Counted from the stretch's first letter, positions 43,982 through 53,978 are shown. The stretch is DNA of 64,000 nucleotides from Turicibacter sp. (GCA_009780245.1 WRAJ01000007.1:1-64000), one strand, 5' to 3'. Notes: a model not told the origin generated them from the letters alone. Translations and numbers: made by a program.

Positions 43982-45824
43982 CGAGAATAATGAACAGGCA
44001 ATTGAATTAGATAACTTAGATACAAAAATGGCTAGTAATAACATCAAGAAGTTGCGTGCATATATGAAGCCTTATATGGGTTGGATTATTTTAGTCGCGT
44101 TTACCACGTTTGTTTCGAGTCTGCTCGCAGTTTGGTCTCCGAATTTAATTGGTGATGTGGTCGATTATATTGCAGCGCCGTTTGCCGAGGAAAATGTTGC
44201 GGCGTTTATGCAAACAGGATATTTTGCGAACATTGATATGGACGCGGTTTGGGGAGTAGGTCGTGTGTTGATTGGTATTGCGGCAGCCGTCTTTGTGCTA
44301 GAGTTCATTGCTAGATTTACGATGACGGATATTGCGCAGATTTTGAGCAAGCGCCTAAGAACAGATATGAGTGCAAAGGTTGACCGTGTGCCATTGGCGT
44401 ACTTTGATTCAGAAGATACAGGGAATACGCTCTCACGGATTACGAACGATGTCGGAACTTTGCACCGAACGATTAATGAGGCTTTTATCGCTGTGATCTC
44501 AGGGGTCATCATGTTAATTACCACGCTTGTGATGATGTTTATTGTAAACTGGATGATGGCTTTAACGGCGCTTGCTGCTGGGCTGATTGGTTTTGCCTTT
44601 ATGGGAATTACCGCAGCTAAGACGCAAAAGCATTTCAAGGCGCAACAGGAAGAACTTGGAAAATTAACCGGGCACGTCGAAGAAGTATTCGGCGCGCACG
44701 ATGTGGTTAAAACGAATCATGCTGAGGAGTTTGTCACGCGTCAAATGATTGAGATCAACGATCGCTTGTATCAATCATCATTTAAAGGTCAGTTCGCGAT
44801 GAGTGTGCTTTCATCGGGGATGGGGTTCATGATGAACATTAGTACGGTGTTTGTCATGGTCGTCGGTGCGGTGCTTACGTTTAATGGTACGATTACTTTT
44901 GGTACAATTGCCGAATTCCTGTTATATGTCGGTCTTTTTAACCAGTCTTTAGGGTCATTAGGTGAACAAGGAATGACCATGCAAATGGGTGTGGCGGCGA
45001 GTAACCGCATTTTTGAGTTCCTAGAAGCCGAGGAAATGGCGAACGAAGAGCATAAGACGGGCCACATAGAGGCGGTGAAAGGTCAAGTCTTATTTGATGA
45101 TGTGAAGTTTTCTTACAACCCTGAGGTACCAATTATCAAAAACTTCACAGCAGCGGTTGGAGCGGGCCGTAAGGTGGCGATCGTGGGGCCGACCGGTGCA
45201 GGCAAGACGACAATTGTGAACTTGTTGATGCGTTTCTATGAGCTTAACAGTGGCGCCATTATGGTGGACGGTGTGGACATTGCGACCATGAAGCGCGAGG
45301 ACGTCTACGACTTGTTTTGCATGGTCCTTCAGGACACGTGGCTGTTCGAGGGGAGTGTGTACGAGAACATCGTTTATAATAAAAAAGGTGTGAGCTACGA
45401 GCAGGTTATTGAAGTGTGCAAGGCCGTTGGGATTCACCACTACTTTAAGTCATTACCGGATCGCTATGACACGGTGTTGACAGATAAAGTCAGCTTATCG
45501 GCAGGGCAACGTCAGTTATTAACGATCGCCCGTGCCATGATCAACGATGCGCCGTTATTGATTTTGGATGAAGCGACAAGCTCGGTGGATACGCGTACGG
45601 AGATTTTGATTCAGCAAGCGATGGATAAGCTAATGGTTGGACGCACGTCGTTTGTCATTGCGCACAGGCTATCGACGATTAAGAACGCCGATATGATCTT
45701 GGTAATGAACGAAGGGGATATCATTGAAATTGGCACACACGACGAGTTGTTAGAGGCAGACGGCTTCTACGCTGGGTTGTATAATTCACAGTTTGACTTT
45801 GGGACGGACGAGGCAAGTGCGTAA
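43974..45824 (+). CDS. Heterodimeric ABC exporter, canonical subunit
   Basis: 616 residues. A cytoplasmic N-terminal extension of about 30 residues and six helices are followed by a nucleotide-binding domain with Walker A GPTGAGKTT, Walker B LLILDEATSSVD (Glu kept) and H-loop IAHRLSTI; its signature is altered to LSAGQRQ, as expected for the subunit whose signature faces the dead site. GGAGG precedes the ATG. With the previous gene it forms an asymmetric multidrug or peptide exporter. Confidence 0.93.
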   Translation: MANENNEQAIELDNLDTKMASNNIKKLRAYMKPYMGWIILVAFTTFVSSLLAVWSPNLIGDVVDYIAAPFAEENVAAFMQTGYFANIDMDAVWGVGRVLIGIAAAVFVLEFIARFTMTDIAQILSKRLRTDMSAKVDRVPLAYFDSEDTGNTLSRITNDVGTLHRTINEAFIAVISGVIMLITTLVMMFIVNWMMALTALAAGLIGFAFMGITAAKTQKHFKAQQEELGKLTGHVEEVFGAHDVVKTNHAEEFVTRQMIEINDRLYQSSFKGQFAMSVLSSGMGFMMNISTVFVMVVGAVLTFNGTITFGTIAEFLLYVGLFNQSLGSLGEQGMTMQMGVAASNRIFEFLEAEEMANEEHKTGHIEAVKGQVLFDDVKFSYNPEVPIIKNFTAAVGAGRKVAIVGPTGAGKTTIVNLLMRFYELNSGAIMVDGVDIATMKREDVYDLFCMVLQDTWLFEGSVYENIVYNKKGVSYEQVIEVCKAVGIHHYFKSLPDRYDTVLTDKVSLSAGQRQLLTIARAMINDAPLLILDEATSSVDTRTEILIQQAMDKLMVGRTSFVIAHRLSTIKNADMILVMNEGDIIEIGTHDELLEADGFYAGLYNSQFDFGTDEASA

Positions 45825-45837
45825 GGTGAGTTGAACA

Positions 45838-45868
45838 GGCTCTCTACTTTGGTAGAGGGCTTTTTTTG
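45838..45868 (+). terminator. Terminator of the ABC exporter operon
   Basis: gctctctac pairs with gtagagggc, followed by seven T residues. Confidence 0.85.
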
Positions 45869-45996
45869 GAGTTGGAGAGCCCGGAGGGAGCGCTTTACCG
45901 TCCGATGATTAACGTTTTCATGTCCGATTCGCAGGTGGAGCTTTTGTTAGAGTGATAATGGCATTCTTTTTCTTCACAAGACGATCGTAACTTTCC

Positions 45997-46025
45997 TTGT
46001 ATTCCCACCCATAAAATAGTATAAT
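45997..46025 (+). promoter_or_regulatory. Promoter of the lipoprotein gene
   Basis: TTGTAT (45997-46002), a 17-base spacer and TATAAT (46020-46025). Confidence 0.7.
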
Positions 46026-46062
46026 ATTTCATGTCAAAAAGAATTTGATAAAGGTGAGAGCT

Positions 46063-46536
46063 ATGTTGAAAAGAGGATTTGCTATCGTAGTAGGGTTATT
46101 TGTTTTAACGGCGTGTTCAAGGGGGATGAGTGGATCGTCGGTCACAACGTGTATCGATGCGCCAAGCATGTATCGGAATGAGGAAACGATCATCATTATT
46201 GACGGTTACGATGAAGACATTCAAACATGGACGGTAAGGTCTATTTTTACGCGTGAAGAGCTCATTGCATATGTCACGAATGGTGAAGTGTTAACCGATG
46301 ATGAAATCGCTGATATGATTGATTACACAAACTCGTATTTAAGTGCAGGCTTTGAACTCGTATTGGTTTCTTTGAGTCAAGACGAAGCCATCATTGAGTA
46401 CGTGTATGACTACACCGTGATTTCAGCTGAGCACTTATCTGAGCGGTGGGACGTTGAAGATTTTGAGCGAGAAATTACGTTAAGCGATGCCATTCGCGGC
46501 TTGGAAAGTCAGGAAGCGCTTTGCACGACCGAATAA
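46063..46536 (+). CDS. Small lipoprotein of unknown function
   Basis: 157 residues. It has a lipoprotein signal with FVLTACSRG (Cys near residue 18), then an acidic mature domain of about 130 residues containing two more cysteines, one near the start and one near the end. AAAGGTGAGAG precedes the ATG. The layout somewhat resembles the YehR/DUF1307 lipoproteins, but the match is not convincing by eye. It is monocistronic with its own promoter. Confidence 0.75.
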   Translation: MLKRGFAIVVGLFVLTACSRGMSGSSVTTCIDAPSMYRNEETIIIIDGYDEDIQTWTVRSIFTREELIAYVTNGEVLTDDEIADMIDYTNSYLSAGFELVLVSLSQDEAIIEYVYDYTVISAEHLSERWDVEDFEREITLSDAIRGLESQEALCTTE

Positions 46537-46549
46537 ATCAACATTTGCC

Positions 46550-46578
46550 TTTACAATGAGCCTTGTTTGCTATATAAT
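46550..46578 (+). promoter_or_regulatory. Promoter of yidC
   Basis: TTTACA (46550-46555), a 17-base spacer and TATAAT (46573-46578), about 100 bases before the start codon. Confidence 0.7.
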
Positions 46579-46676
46579 TTGAAAAGCGTGAATAATCAGT
46601 TTACGAAGAGTTTAAAAAATAGTGATATACTATTTACAAGAAATAAAGAATACGTTTGTCAGAGAGGAATTTTATC

Positions 46677-47462
46677 ATGAATAAAAAGAAATTATTGTTT
46701 GTTTTAACCCTAATAGTGGGAATCATTATTTTAACCGGTTGTGCCGGTGGTGCCGAAGGCGGTGTCAGACAACCCATCACAACTGAAAATGCATCGGGTT
46801 GGTGGGAAACATTTCTAGTTTTACCACTGTCACTTGTTATTACATGGGCTAGCGAAGTCATTGGAAATTTAGGAATCGCCATCATTGTTGTCACGGTCGT
46901 TGCAAAAGCATTGATCATGCCATTAAGCGTCATCGCTATGCGAAACACGGCAAAAATGCAAGAATTGCGCCCTGAGCAAGAGCGCATCCAGAAAAAATAT
47001 GCGAATAAGAAAGATCGCGGTTCACAAATGGCGATGCAACAAGAAATGTCCATGATGTACAAAGAAAACAACGTCAATATGATGGCAGGTTGTTTACCAA
47101 TGATCGCACAGATGGTCTTAATGATTGGGTTCTTCCAAGCGTTCTCAAGACACCCGTTGATTTTAGGTGTTGAAGGCGTGTACTTTGTCGGCTTAGACTT
47201 AGCAGCGACGCACGGTGTGCCAAATATCGTGTTCGCGGTCGTGGTTGGTGGGCTCATGTTCTTCTCACAGAAAAGACAGCAAGCAGCGATGCAGGCTAGT
47301 AACCCAGGTGGGCCAAACATGGGAATGATGAACATCGTCATGGCTGCTATGTTCTTACCAATGGTTTACGTATCACCATTAGCAATGGGATTATACTTCT
47401 TAGTGAGCCAGATCATGATGTTAATTCAGTCGCTGATCATCAAAAAACCAGGAACAGCTTAA
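46677..47462 (+). CDS. yidC: Membrane protein insertase YidC/OxaA
   Basis: 261 residues; the Gram-positive YidC form with a lipoprotein signal (LTGCAGG, Cys near 22) and five membrane helices. The conserved first cytoplasmic hairpin follows AMRNTAKMQELRPEQERIQK. It inserts and folds membrane proteins with or without SecYEG. ATG is behind GAGAGGA. No rnpA, rpmH or jag neighbour is present, so this may be the second (YqjG-like) of two YidC copies rather than the one by the origin. Confidence 0.92.
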   Translation: MNKKKLLFVLTLIVGIIILTGCAGGAEGGVRQPITTENASGWWETFLVLPLSLVITWASEVIGNLGIAIIVVTVVAKALIMPLSVIAMRNTAKMQELRPEQERIQKKYANKKDRGSQMAMQQEMSMMYKENNVNMMAGCLPMIAQMVLMIGFFQAFSRHPLILGVEGVYFVGLDLAATHGVPNIVFAVVVGGLMFFSQKRQQAAMQASNPGGPNMGMMNIVMAAMFLPMVYVSPLAMGLYFLVSQIMMLIQSLIIKKPGTA

Positions 47463-47473
47463 GCATTAAAACT

Positions 47474-47503
47474 GACGAGACCTCAATTGCGAGGTCTTTT
47501 TTG
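47474..47503 (+). terminator. Terminator of yidC
   Basis: gacctc pairs with gaggtc around aattgc, followed by tttttt. Confidence 0.85.
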
Positions 47504-47685
47504 TCCTTTAAAAAAGAAATAGTTCAAAAAAAAGATGAAATTTCAGAAGTGTTACAATGAGACTGTTTTGTGAAAAAATTACCTATGAAGGTATTTTTTT
47601 TTATTTTGCGTATATATAGGGTGGGTAATTTTTCATGGTTCGATGAAGCGTCATGAATCAATATCAAAAAGGATGTGGAAAAGAT

Positions 47686-48378
47686 ATGTCAGAAATATTA
47701 ATCAAAGATTTACCGTTAGAAGAAAGGCCGCGAGAACGGTTGTTGCAAGTTGGTGCCGAGTCGTTATCGGCTACAGAATTATTAGCCATTATTTTACGGA
47801 CTGGTTCAAAAGAGCAGTCGGCTGTTACGTTATCACAACTGATCTTGCAAAAATCAGAAGGGTTACAAAATTTGAACGACATCTCGATTAATGAACTATT
47901 AGAGATTCCAGGGATTGGCCCGAGCAAGGCGGTCCAAGTGTTAGCTAGCATTGAACTTGGCATACGGGTTGTCAAAAGTTCTGTTACAAATAGCACTGAG
48001 AGTCCAAGTCTCGCGAACCCTGAGGATAGTTTTAAGCTATTGGGGACGAGTATGAAACACCTGAAGCAAGAAAACTTTATTGTATTATTTTTAGACGTTC
48101 GGCAAAAACTAATCTGCAAGGAAACTATTTTTGTCGGGACACTAGATATGGCAATTGTTCATCCCAGAGAAGTATTTAGGAAGGCGATTAAGCATTTGGC
48201 GACGTTTATTGTGTGTGTGCATAATCATCCATCAGGGGATTTGACAGCGTCACCCCAAGATTTGTTGTTTACTAAGCAGCTAGCTGAGGCCGGAGAATTG
48301 ATGAGCATACCGCTTCTGGATCACATTATTATCGGTGGCGATGATTATGTAAGCCTGAAAGCGCTAGGACATTTGTGA
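47686..48378 (+). CDS. radC: RadC/UPF0758 JAB-domain protein
   Basis: 230 residues. An N-terminal helix-hairpin-helix region (LLEIPGIGPSKAVQVLASIE) is followed by the JAMM metalloprotease-like domain with HNHPSGDLTASPQD. The name comes from an old DNA-repair assignment that has not held up; the biochemical role is uncertain. The start was placed at MSEILIKDLP, matching the family N-terminus. Confidence 0.93.
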   Translation: MSEILIKDLPLEERPRERLLQVGAESLSATELLAIILRTGSKEQSAVTLSQLILQKSEGLQNLNDISINELLEIPGIGPSKAVQVLASIELGIRVVKSSVTNSTESPSLANPEDSFKLLGTSMKHLKQENFIVLFLDVRQKLICKETIFVGTLDMAIVHPREVFRKAIKHLATFIVCVHNHPSGDLTASPQDLLFTKQLAEAGELMSIPLLDHIIIGGDDYVSLKALGHL

Positions 48379-48384
48379 AAATAG

Positions 48385-48413
48385 TTGTAGTCTTTTGTAA
48401 AATGTTGTACAAT
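48385..48413 (+). promoter_or_regulatory. Promoter of the aldolase gene
   Basis: TTGTAG (48385-48390), a 17-base spacer and TACAAT (48408-48413). Confidence 0.65.
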
Positions 48414-48452
48414 GATAAAATACTAAATTTTAGCAACGGAGGTTGAAGCAAA

Positions 48453-49517
48453 TTGTTCGAAAATACTAACGCTAAACAAGCAATGAAAAACCCTGAATTA
48501 ATTAGGTTTGAAAATGACTATACTCGTGGGGCGCACCCGGAAATTCTGCAAAGAATTGTCGAGACCAATGAGGTTCAAACTCCTGGCTACGGAACGGATG
48601 AGCATTGTGCAGCAGCGGCAGATTTAATTAAGCGCGCGTGCGACAATTCCGATATCGATGTTCATTTTTTAGTGGGCGGCACGCAGACAAACTTGACGGT
48701 GATTACTTCAATTTTACGACCTCATGAAGCGGTGATTGCACCAACGACAGGCCACATTGCAACTTCGGAGACGGGTGCGATCGAAGCGACGGGTCACAAA
48801 GTCATCACGATTCCAACGGATATTGGGAAAATCACAGCTGAGCAGATTAAAGCCGTAGTGACGATGCCAGAAAATGTCCATGCGCCAAAGCCGGGTATGA
48901 TTTTCCTGTCGCAGTCAACTGAGTTTGGTGGCGTGTACACGAAGGCTGAATTGCTTGAAATTAAGGCTGTAGCAAATAAGTTTGATTTACCTTTATTTAT
49001 TGACGGAGCGAGATTGGGGTATGCGTTTGCTTCGGAGGATTGTGACACGACGCTAGCTGATTTAGCAGAGATTTGCGACGTGTTTTACATCGGTGGCACG
49101 AAGGTCGGGGCGCTATTTGGCGAGGCCGTTGTGATTGTAAATGAGAAATTGAAGCGTGATTTTAGGTACATCATGAAGCAGCGTGGGGGATTGTTAGCGA
49201 AGGGGCGTTTGCTCGGTGTACAATTCGAGGCGTTCTTTAAAGATGGGCTGTATAACAGAGTAGCGGAGCACGCGGTAGCGATGGCGATGAAGATTAAGGC
49301 TGCGTTAGACGCAAAGGAAATTACGCTTGTTTATCCAGCGACGACGAATCAGTTGTTTATTAAATTTAATGCTAAGCAATACGAAGCGTTGGTTGAGCGT
49401 TATGTGTTTGCACCTTGGCGTGTTGAAGGGGATAACATTATTGTGCGTTTATGCACGGACTGGTCGACACCGGTTGAGCACGTGGAGCAGTTGATTGCCG
49501 ATATTGAAGCATTGTAG
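48453..49517 (+). CDS. PLP-dependent threonine aldolase family protein
   Basis: 354 residues of the beta-eliminating lyase/threonine aldolase family (fold type I). LVGGTQTNLTVI binds the cofactor phosphate, FIDGARLGYAF carries the Asp contacting the pyridine nitrogen, and YIGGTKVGALFGE holds the Schiff-base Lys. It probably splits threonine or allo-threonine to glycine and acetaldehyde. The start is TTG behind GGAGG; the next in-frame ATG is 30 bases inside with no ribosome site. Confidence 0.88.
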   Translation: MFENTNAKQAMKNPELIRFENDYTRGAHPEILQRIVETNEVQTPGYGTDEHCAAAADLIKRACDNSDIDVHFLVGGTQTNLTVITSILRPHEAVIAPTTGHIATSETGAIEATGHKVITIPTDIGKITAEQIKAVVTMPENVHAPKPGMIFLSQSTEFGGVYTKAELLEIKAVANKFDLPLFIDGARLGYAFASEDCDTTLADLAEICDVFYIGGTKVGALFGEAVVIVNEKLKRDFRYIMKQRGGLLAKGRLLGVQFEAFFKDGLYNRVAEHAVAMAMKIKAALDAKEITLVYPATTNQLFIKFNAKQYEALVERYVFAPWRVEGDNIIVRLCTDWSTPVEHVEQLIADIEAL

Positions 49518-49531
49518 ATCAAATCTATAAT

Positions 49532-49572
49532 AAAAACATCAGAATAGCATGTGCGCTGTCTGATGTTTTTTT
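49532..49572 (+). terminator. Terminator of the aldolase gene
   Basis: aaaacatcaga pairs with tctgatgtttt, followed by a T-run. Confidence 0.85.
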
Positions 49573-49647
49573 GAACTTTAAATAAAAAAGAATAACGCCT
49601 TATCTAGTTGATAATCGGCACTACTCTTTATCTATATCGCGTTAAAA

Positions 49648-49914
49648 TTAATCTTGTAAGGCATTGATGTGTCTGCTTAAGCGTGATTTGTTACGTGCTG
49701 CAAAGTTCTTATGTACAATCCCTTTTGACACTGCTTTGTCTAATCTCTTATTTGCAAGGTTGTATGCTTCTACTGCTGCTGCATGATCCTTAGCTTCAAT
49801 TGCTGCTTCAACCGCTTTAATTGCTGAACGCATTGGCGTTCTTACCGAAACGTTCGCTTGGCGACGCTTTTCATTTGTTTTGATTCTTTTCTTTTGTGAT
49901 TTAATATTAGCCAT
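49648..49914 (-). CDS. rpsT: 30S ribosomal protein S20
   Basis: 88 residues with the typical lysine/arginine-rich helical sequence MANIKSQKKRIKTNEKRR, SAIKAVEAA and ASKGIVHKN-like end. The ATG has no good ribosome site. Instead GGAGGG lies five bases before an in-frame TTG at 49938, which would add eight residues (MTSLDLHN). Either the protein is extended, or the leader codons serve in regulation. S20 autoregulates its own mRNA in some bacteria. The family start is given here. Confidence 0.93.
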   Translation of the reverse strand: MANIKSQKKRIKTNEKRRQANVSVRTPMRSAIKAVEAAIEAKDHAAAVEAYNLANKRLDKAVSKGIVHKNFAARNKSRLSRHINALQD

Positions 49915-50025
49915 GTTGTGTAAGTCCAAACTGGTCAAGGTTTCCCTCCGATAACAGTTTAGTACTCTTCACCTCCGTTTATTTTTGTTATGCTTTTCGT
50001 TTCAGAAATTATAACAGAAACATTT

Positions 50026-50059
50026 TACCAGACTTGCCTTTAAAAAGCAAGTCTGGTAA
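50026..50059. terminator. Terminator of the small lipoprotein gene
   Basis: A perfect 13-bp stem (ttaccagacttgc with gcaagtctggtaa), 25 bases past the minus-strand stop at 50084. Confidence 0.8.
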
Positions 50060-50083
50060 ACGTTGATATTATTTAATTTTAAA

Positions 50084-50425
50084 TTATTGACGATCGAATG
50101 TCCAAGAATCATTCCAGCTATCCGTGATAGTTAACACATCACCGCGAACTGTATAGGTGAAGTTTTGACCATCAGCAACAAACGTTCCTTCATCGTCTCC
50201 AAGTTCCCAGTCAACTGTTCTACTTGCGCCATCGCCTTGTGTAATCACAACGCGTCCATTGTCACGGAATTCAACCTCTTCTGCTTCATCAAAAACAAAT
50301 AAGAAGATACGACCTGATCCGTTGTCCCAAGTCCCAATAATCTCAGATTCTGGATTTCCACCACACGCTACTAAGAATAGCGTAGCAGCAAATAATACTG
50401 TCATTAATGATAATTTTTTTAACAT
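50084..50425 (-). CDS. Small lipoprotein with lipocalin-like beta domain
   Basis: 113 residues. The lipoprotein signal is LFLVACGGN (Cys near 21). The mature part begins IIGTWDNGSGRIFLFVFDE and has alternating strands ending WTFDRQ, like DUF5640/lipocalin-like stress lipoproteins of Bacillota. AGGAGG lies seven bases before the ATG. Its role is unknown. Confidence 0.8.
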   Translation of the reverse strand: MLKKLSLMTVLFAATLFLVACGGNPESEIIGTWDNGSGRIFLFVFDEAEEVEFRDNGRVVITQGDGASRTVDWELGDDEGTFVADGQNFTYTVRGDVLTITDSWNDSWTFDRQ

Positions 50426-50526
50426 ATTTATTCCTCCTAAAATACTACGTTTTCCAACGTTCTACTACTGTCGAATTTCGACAATTTATTTTACCACACT
50501 TATTATTGAAAAGCAAGGATAATTTC

Positions 50527-50555
50527 TTGCAACTAAAAAATAAATGTGATATAAT
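50527..50555 (+). promoter_or_regulatory. Promoter of rpsO
   Basis: TTGCAA (50527-50532), a 17-base spacer and TATAAT (50550-50555). Confidence 0.8.
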
Positions 50556-50564
50556 GTTCTAGTT

Positions 50565-50653
50565 GTAAATCACAGGCCTTAGTCTAAGTGATTGGCTGCT
50601 CCAGCCTATGACATGGATTATGGTGACTTATAAAATATTAGGAGGCTACAACA
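50565..50653 (+). ncRNA. rpsO leader, probable S15 autoregulatory region
   Basis: About 90 bases between promoter and start codon contain several short complementary segments (ggctg/cagcc and others) that could make the multi-helix junction bound by S15 to repress its own translation. Such leaders are known upstream of rpsO in Bacilli. The fold was not computed. Confidence 0.5.
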
Positions 50654-50923
50654 ATGGCAATTACGAAAGCTGAAAAGCAAACAATTATTGAAGAATATGC
50701 AACTCACAAAGGTGACACTGGTTCTCCAGAAGTTCAAGTTGCAATTTTAACGGCTGACATCAACCGTTTGAACGATCACTTAAAAGAACATAAGCAAGAT
50801 CATCATTCACGCCGCGGATTATTAAAAATGGTTGGTAAGCGTCGTAATTTATTAACTTACTTACGTAACAAAGACATCAACCGTTACGGTGCTTTAATCG
50901 AGCGTTTAGGTTTACGTCGCTAA
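50654..50923 (+). CDS. rpsO: 30S ribosomal protein S15
   Basis: 89 residues, the standard length. Diagnostic segments are [38 protein letters not shown] and [18 protein letters not shown] precedes the ATG. The gene is upstream of pnp, the order found throughout bacteria; a terminator between them allows partial uncoupling. Confidence 0.98.
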   Translation: MAITKAEKQTIIEEYATHKGDTGSPEVQVAILTADINRLNDHLKEHKQDHHSRRGLLKMVGKRRNLLTYLRNKDINRYGALIERLGLRR

Positions 50924-50932
50924 GTTAAATTA

Positions 50933-50956
50933 GAGCCTGTTTTCAGGCTTTTTTTT
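50933..50956 (+). terminator. Terminator between rpsO and pnp
   Basis: agcctg pairs with caggct around tttt, followed by eight T residues. Confidence 0.85.
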
Positions 50957-51006
50957 ATATGTATCCCAGAATGTTACTCAAGAAACTCACAAGGAGTTGT
51001 ATTTAA

Positions 51007-53463
51007 ATGTCAGAAAAACATGTTTTTACGAAAGAAATTGCAGGTCGCGAGATGACAGTTGAAATCGGCGAACTAGCTAAACAAACGAACGCTTCCGTCT
51101 TCGTCCGTTACGGAGACACGGCCGTTTTATCAAACGCAGTGATGTCAAAAGAACCACGCGATTTAGATTTCTTCCCCCTAATGATTGGCTATGAAGAGAG
51201 GTTATACGCGGTCGGTAAAGTGCCAGGTGGTTTTATCAAGCGAGAAGGTCGCCCAGCTGAACACGCTGTTTTAGCAGGCCGTTTAATTGACCGTCCAATT
51301 CGTCCGCTATTTCCTGATGGGTTCCGTCACGACGTTCAAGTGATTAACTATGTCATGAGTGTTGATCACGATAATTCACCAGAAATGAGTGCGATGTTAG
51401 GCTCATCGTTAGCGCTTTCGATTTCGGATATCCCGTTCAGTGGCCCGATTGCCGGCGTTTTCGTTGGGCGTGTGGATGGCGAATTTATCATTAATCCGAC
51501 CGTCGAGCAGGCTGAATTGTCTGATATTGATCTGGCTGTTGCTGGTACGAAAGCCGCGGTTAATATGGTTGAAGCAGAAGCAAATGAAGTTTCTGAAGCT
51601 GATATTCTCGCTGCCATTATGTTCGGGCATGAAGTGATTAAAGAGATTATCGCATGGCAAGAAGAGATCATCACTCAGATTGGAGCAGAAAAGATTGACG
51701 TGGTCATTCGTGAAATTGATGCGGAGCTTGAGGCGCATGTGCGTGGGATGGGTGAGGCTAAGCTAGCTGAGGCTGCTCGCGTTCAAGAAAAGCAGGCACG
51801 CCAAGCTGCCATTGACGCGGTTTTTGATGATGTGCTCGCGTATTACACAACAATCGAAGCGGACAACACAACGTTTAAAGATGTTAAGTCGGTATTGAAT
51901 AGCATCGTGAAAGAGCAGGTTCGCCATGCGATTACGGTGGATAAGATTCGCCCAGATGGACGCACGCCTGAGGAGATTCGTCCATTATCTTCACGTTTGG
52001 ATTTATTGCCACGTACGCACGGCTCTGCTTTGTTTACACGCGGGCAGACGCAATCGTTATCGGTTTGTACACTTGGCGCGTTAAACGAATATCAAAAACT
52101 AGATGGTCTTGAGATTGAAGCAGGGAAACGATTTATGCACCATTATAATTTCCCACCGTTTTCAGTTGGTGAAACAGGGCGCTACGGTGCACCAGGGCGC
52201 CGCGAAATCGGACACGGTGCGTTAGGTGAGCGCGCGTTAGAAAAAGTGATGCCAAGCGAGAAAGAATTCCCGTATACCGTGCGCGTTGTATCAGAGATCA
52301 TCGAGTCTAACGGATCAACGTCACAAGCGGCGATCTGTGCGGGGACGATGGCTTTAATGGCCGCAGGTGTCCCGATTAAAGCACCAGTAGCCGGTATTGC
52401 AATGGGATTGATTGCTAAAGGTGCCGATTATACGATTCTAAGTGACATTCAAGGCATGGAAGATCATCTTGGCGATATGGATTTCAAAGTCGCGGGTACA
52501 ACCGAAGGCATTACGGCTTTGCAAATGGACATCAAACTTGAAGGGTTGAGCAAAGAGATTTTAGACGAGGCCTTAACGCAAGCACGCATTGGTCGCCTCC
52601 ACATTTTAAATCACATGTTAACGACGATCGCTGCACCACGTCCAGAGCTTTCAAAGTACGCACCGAAAGTGCATACGATCACCATTAATCCAGACAAGAT
52701 TCGTGATGTTATCGGTCCGGGCGGGAAGCAAGTGAATGAAATTATTGATATAACCGGCGTGAAGATAGACATCGAGCAAGATGGTACGGTATTCATTTTG
52801 CACGATGACCTAGAAATGATTGAAAAAGCCATTGAAATCATTGAGAAAATTACGCGCGAAGTAGAAATTGGCGCAACGTATGACGGTAAAGTCGTGCGTG
52901 TCGAGTCATTCGGAGCGTTCGTTGAGATTTTCGAGGGCACTGATGGGTTGGTACACGTGACCGAATTGCGTCATGAGAACGTGAAAAACGTGTCTGACGT
53001 CGTAAAAGTTGGCGACACTTTGAAGGTGAAGGCGGTTGAGGTCGATGCGCGTGGCCGCATTAACCTTTCAGCTAAAGCGTTGCTTGAAAAACCAGCGCCT
53101 AAGTTTAAGATTGGGGATAAATTCACTGGTACCGTTAAGCAAATCAAAGATTTCGGTGCGTTTGTGGAATTTATGCCTGGCGAAGAGGCGTTGTTACACG
53201 TTTCGCAGATTCGTCACGAGCGTGTTGCTAAAGTGGCAGACGTATTGAAGATTGGCGATAAAATCGACGTGATCATTTCTGAAATCGACGAGCGTGATCG
53301 TTTGAAACTTTCAGCTAAAGCATTATTGCCGAAGCCGGAGAAGAAGGTGAAAACCGAGGTTAAGCCTGACGCTGAAGAAAAGAAGACCGAAGAAGTTGCT
53401 AGTCCTCCGGTTGAAAACGTAGAAGTAGCTACACCAGCTGAAGCAAGCACAACGGAAGAATAA
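51007..53463 (+). CDS. pnp: Polyribonucleotide nucleotidyltransferase with two S1 domains
   Basis: 818 residues, about 100 longer than usual. Two RNase PH domains (residues 1-230 and 300-545) flank a helical segment. The KH domain has [13 protein letters not shown] near 565. Two consecutive S1 RNA-binding domains follow: residues 619-690 ([17 protein letters not shown]) and 700-772 ([17 protein letters not shown]), then an acidic Lys/Glu-rich tail. Normal PNPase has one S1 domain. The enzyme degrades RNA phosphorolytically from the 3' end and is part of the degradosome. AAGGAG precedes the ATG. Confidence 0.97.
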   Translation: MSEKHVFTKEIAGREMTVEIGELAKQTNASVFVRYGDTAVLSNAVMSKEPRDLDFFPLMIGYEERLYAVGKVPGGFIKREGRPAEHAVLAGRLIDRPIRPLFPDGFRHDVQVINYVMSVDHDNSPEMSAMLGSSLALSISDIPFSGPIAGVFVGRVDGEFIINPTVEQAELSDIDLAVAGTKAAVNMVEAEANEVSEADILAAIMFGHEVIKEIIAWQEEIITQIGAEKIDVVIREIDAELEAHVRGMGEAKLAEAARVQEKQARQAAIDAVFDDVLAYYTTIEADNTTFKDVKSVLNSIVKEQVRHAITVDKIRPDGRTPEEIRPLSSRLDLLPRTHGSALFTRGQTQSLSVCTLGALNEYQKLDGLEIEAGKRFMHHYNFPPFSVGETGRYGAPGRREIGHGALGERALEKVMPSEKEFPYTVRVVSEIIESNGSTSQAAICAGTMALMAAGVPIKAPVAGIAMGLIAKGADYTILSDIQGMEDHLGDMDFKVAGTTEGITALQMDIKLEGLSKEILDEALTQARIGRLHILNHMLTTIAAPRPELSKYAPKVHTITINPDKIRDVIGPGGKQVNEIIDITGVKIDIEQDGTVFILHDDLEMIEKAIEIIEKITREVEIGATYDGKVVRVESFGAFVEIFEGTDGLVHVTELRHENVKNVSDVVKVGDTLKVKAVEVDARGRINLSAKALLEKPAPKFKIGDKFTGTVKQIKDFGAFVEFMPGEEALLHVSQIRHERVAKVADVLKIGDKIDVIISEIDERDRLKLSAKALLPKPEKKVKTEVKPDAEEKKTEEVASPPVENVEVATPAEASTTEE

Positions 53464-53468
53464 AATAG

Positions 53469-53506
53469 AAATCCTGCTTCTCTTCGACAAAAGAAGCAGG
53501 ATTTTT
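53469..53506 (+). terminator. Terminator of pnp
   Basis: aaatcctgcttct pairs with agaagcaggattt, followed by T residues. Confidence 0.85.
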
Positions 53507-53546
53507 CTATACAGATGTGGTAAAATGATGGTGGAGGTGCATAAAA

Positions 53547-53978
53547 ATGAACATCACATTAGAATATTTAAAACCCGAAGACTTACCGCAATACAAAGCG
53601 TTGATCGACGAAGCTTTTGGCAATAGTCGATCACTTGATGAATACAACAAAAGGTACGACCCTAACCACTCGGCTTACAAAATTCTCGTGGCAAAGGATG
53701 AAGCGCAGCTCATCGGTACCATTACCATTTACATGATCGACTTATTCACGTTCGACTTCCAACCCACTTTAGAAATATATAACGTCGTCGTCGCAAAAGA
53801 GTATCGGGGAACTAATACTGCTAGTCTTATGTTCGACTTTATGAAAGACTTCGCCCACGAGCACGGCTATCAATCCGCATCTGTAACGTGTCTAACCGAA
53901 GCCACCCGCGCTCATCGTTTCTATGAAAAAATGGGCTTCGAAAAATTAGACCGCGAACGATTTCTTTTGAGAATCTGA
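53547..53978 (+). CDS. GNAT-family N-acetyltransferase
   Basis: 143 residues. The acetyl-CoA binding motif A is recognisable (YNVVVAKEYRGTNTASLMFD), followed by ATRAHRFYEKMGFEKLDRERF, typical of the last helix and strand. The substrate is unknown. GGAGGTG lies before the ATG. It lies in the same direction as pnp but after its terminator. Confidence 0.85.
   Translation: MNITLEYLKPEDLPQYKALIDEAFGNSRSLDEYNKRYDPNHSAYKILVAKDEAQLIGTITIYMIDLFTFDFQPTLEIYNVVVAKEYRGTNTASLMFDFMKDFAHEHGYQSASVTCLTEATRAHRFYEKMGFEKLDRERFLLRI

Noticed and set aside
46634-47341. Minus-strand 235-residue frame opposite yidC
   Set aside because: It is a shadow of the yidC coding sequence with no homology features or start signals.
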